A stretch of 64,000 nucleotides of DNA from Pectinophora gossypiella (lineage: Eukaryota; Arthropoda; Insecta; Lepidoptera; Gelechiidae), in assembly GCF_024362695.1 (NCBI RefSeq), contig NC_065426.1, forward strand, positions 1,550,001 to 1,614,000, written 5' to 3'. The translations under genes were made by a program, and so were the position numbers. How positions within the stretch are numbered: the first letter of the stretch is position 1; each line of letters starts with the position of its first letter. The notes below the pieces were generated by a model. That model was not told the DNA's origin and ran no database searches. It worked only from the letters and a program-made list of their open reading frames with translations. Positions 63,333-64,000 of the stretch are shown one piece after another.

Positions 63333-63535
63333 TCACATTATCGCGCCTGTATCTCTAAAGGAGTAGGCAGAGGTATATAAGCAGTGTATACACCTACTCC
63401 TCGTCAGCTTTGTTTAAGTCCTATTCTTATTCTATCGTGTGGGTGGATTATCAACTATCAACCCTGGTGTCAGGGTAATTATTGAGCCGCCATAGACCCC
63501 TGACATGACTACTCCTGTAACGACTACGTACTTAG
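63333..63535 (-). mobile_element. SINE-O-like piece and SINE-A 3' fragment
   Basis: TCGCGCCTGTATCTCTAAAG (63340), then CTATCGTGTGGGTGGATTA and CATAGACCCCTGACATGACT (SINE-A reversed). A 25-bp element D scrap (CCCCGATACCGACCCCGCC) follows at 63539. Confidence 0.55.
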
Positions 63536-63559
63536 TTCCCCGATACCGACCCCGCCGGC

Positions 63560-64000
63560 CAACACGCCTCTTTAGACAATTTACTCTAAATGTTGTGTGA
63601 CACCAACCGGCGATTATCCCTGTATGCACTATGGGAGTGCACCCAAAGACACTGGTTTGTGTAGGACTATTGCAGATTATGGGAGCAAAGGGAACTGGGC
63701 TATTGGGTTGGGGGTTCGTGGACCGGATACTGGGGTTGCGGGGGCCTATGGCGCCTGCTCGACCAATGTTAACAACAAATATACAATGAGCAGTCTTTGA
63801 CTCGGCACTCACTGGATGGGTCACCTATCTAGCTGACGCGACTGGACGGCAAAGTAGCAACATGGTTGTGAGCAGCTCAGGGTGTCGAGAGGTGTACACC
63901 ACTTTCTGTGAGGCGGTTTACCCGCCTCACTAACTCGGGACTTACGTATCTTTCACTTGCGAGCCTATAGCTCTAATGCCCAACTCTGGCCGGCCTATGA
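63560..64000. other. GC-rich unidentified sequence running off the window
   Basis: GC-rich compared with its surroundings (GGGTTGGGGGTTCGTGGACC, GCAGCTCAGGGTGTCGAGAG, GAGGCGGTTTACCCGCCTCA, the last self-complementary). Open frames of 67 codons on + and 130 on - overlap and neither shows a domain. It may be the 5' UTR of a LINE or another dispersed element whose body lies to the right. Confidence 0.3.

Noticed and set aside
63432..63824. 130-codon minus frame
   Set aside because: It runs through a SINE-A 3' end and an element D scrap into unidentified sequence; composite origin, no domain.

Overview
The window looks like nuclear DNA of a lepidopteran insect (moth or butterfly). It is AT-rich with TAGGTACCTA-type runs, GTAT/TATG microsatellites and non-LTR retrotransposon tails such as (GAATTT)n. 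It carries dozens of tRNA-headed SINE copies, and short coding pieces only become readable when spliced. There is no bacterial-type gene organisation, no operon, no CRISPR and no genuine tRNA or rRNA gene. The species assignment is inference; repeat composition and splice signals are seen directly.

Host genes: the only well-supported host coding sequence is at the far left. It is one 94-bp exon on the minus strand (209-302) with consensus splice acceptor and donor and an ATG directly after the acceptor. About 270 bp upstream lies a putative non-coding first exon beside a perfect E2F-type site (614-621). The rest of that gene lies outside the window. Everything else that can be supported is mobile DNA or its remains.

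Layout. 0.86-2.1 kb: three tandem copies of a ~430-bp repeat. 4.66-10.35 kb: a 5.7-kb satellite-like array of ~254-bp monomers organised in ~1.07-kb higher-order blocks that end in CAGT runs and a Helitron-like CTAG end. 10.4-20 kb: SINE/MITE mosaic with a twin-primed SINE. 20.2-21.4 kb: a 5'-truncated non-LTR retrotransposon with a restriction-like endonuclease domain and a 14-bp target site duplication. 22.7-24.6 kb: nested fold-back elements interrupted by a SINE and a LINE. 30.1-35.4 kb: an apparently complete, recently inserted Ty3/gypsy LTR retrotransposon with LTRs that read as identical and one open gag-pol frame. 35.4-64 kb: dense SINE, LINE-tail and palindromic MITE mosaic with several datable nestings.

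Family labels used below are local to this window. SINE-A has a tRNA-like head and a (GAA)n tail. SINE-B begins with a GAGCTCGGTGGCGCAGCGG head and has a (GAT)n tail. SINE-C has a tRNA-like head and a GTTATG tail. SINE-H ends CTCTTAAATTAGTG. SINE-K has a tRNA-like head and a GATGATGAT tail. SINE-O ends GGCGTGAGTTTATGTATG. Element D is A-tailed and contains GCGCTTATCGCTATCG. MITE-E has CAGTCATGAGCA termini flanked by TA. Element G is a double fold-back element with CAGGGTGTTAGTGAC termini. Element J is a fold-back element with GTTTAAACGCGGTAAGAACC arms. LINE-F has a (GAATTT)n tail and LINE-M a GTTATG tail.

Working together: only the LTR element could still be autonomous. The SINEs would need LINE machinery; SINE-C and LINE-M share the same 3' tail, which suggests a partnership. 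Nested insertions with intact target duplications give a relative chronology: elements G, D, SINE-A and LINE-F are older hosts, while SINE-H, MITE-E, SINE-B and SINE-K are younger guests. Coordinates of degenerate repeats are accurate to roughly 10 bp.
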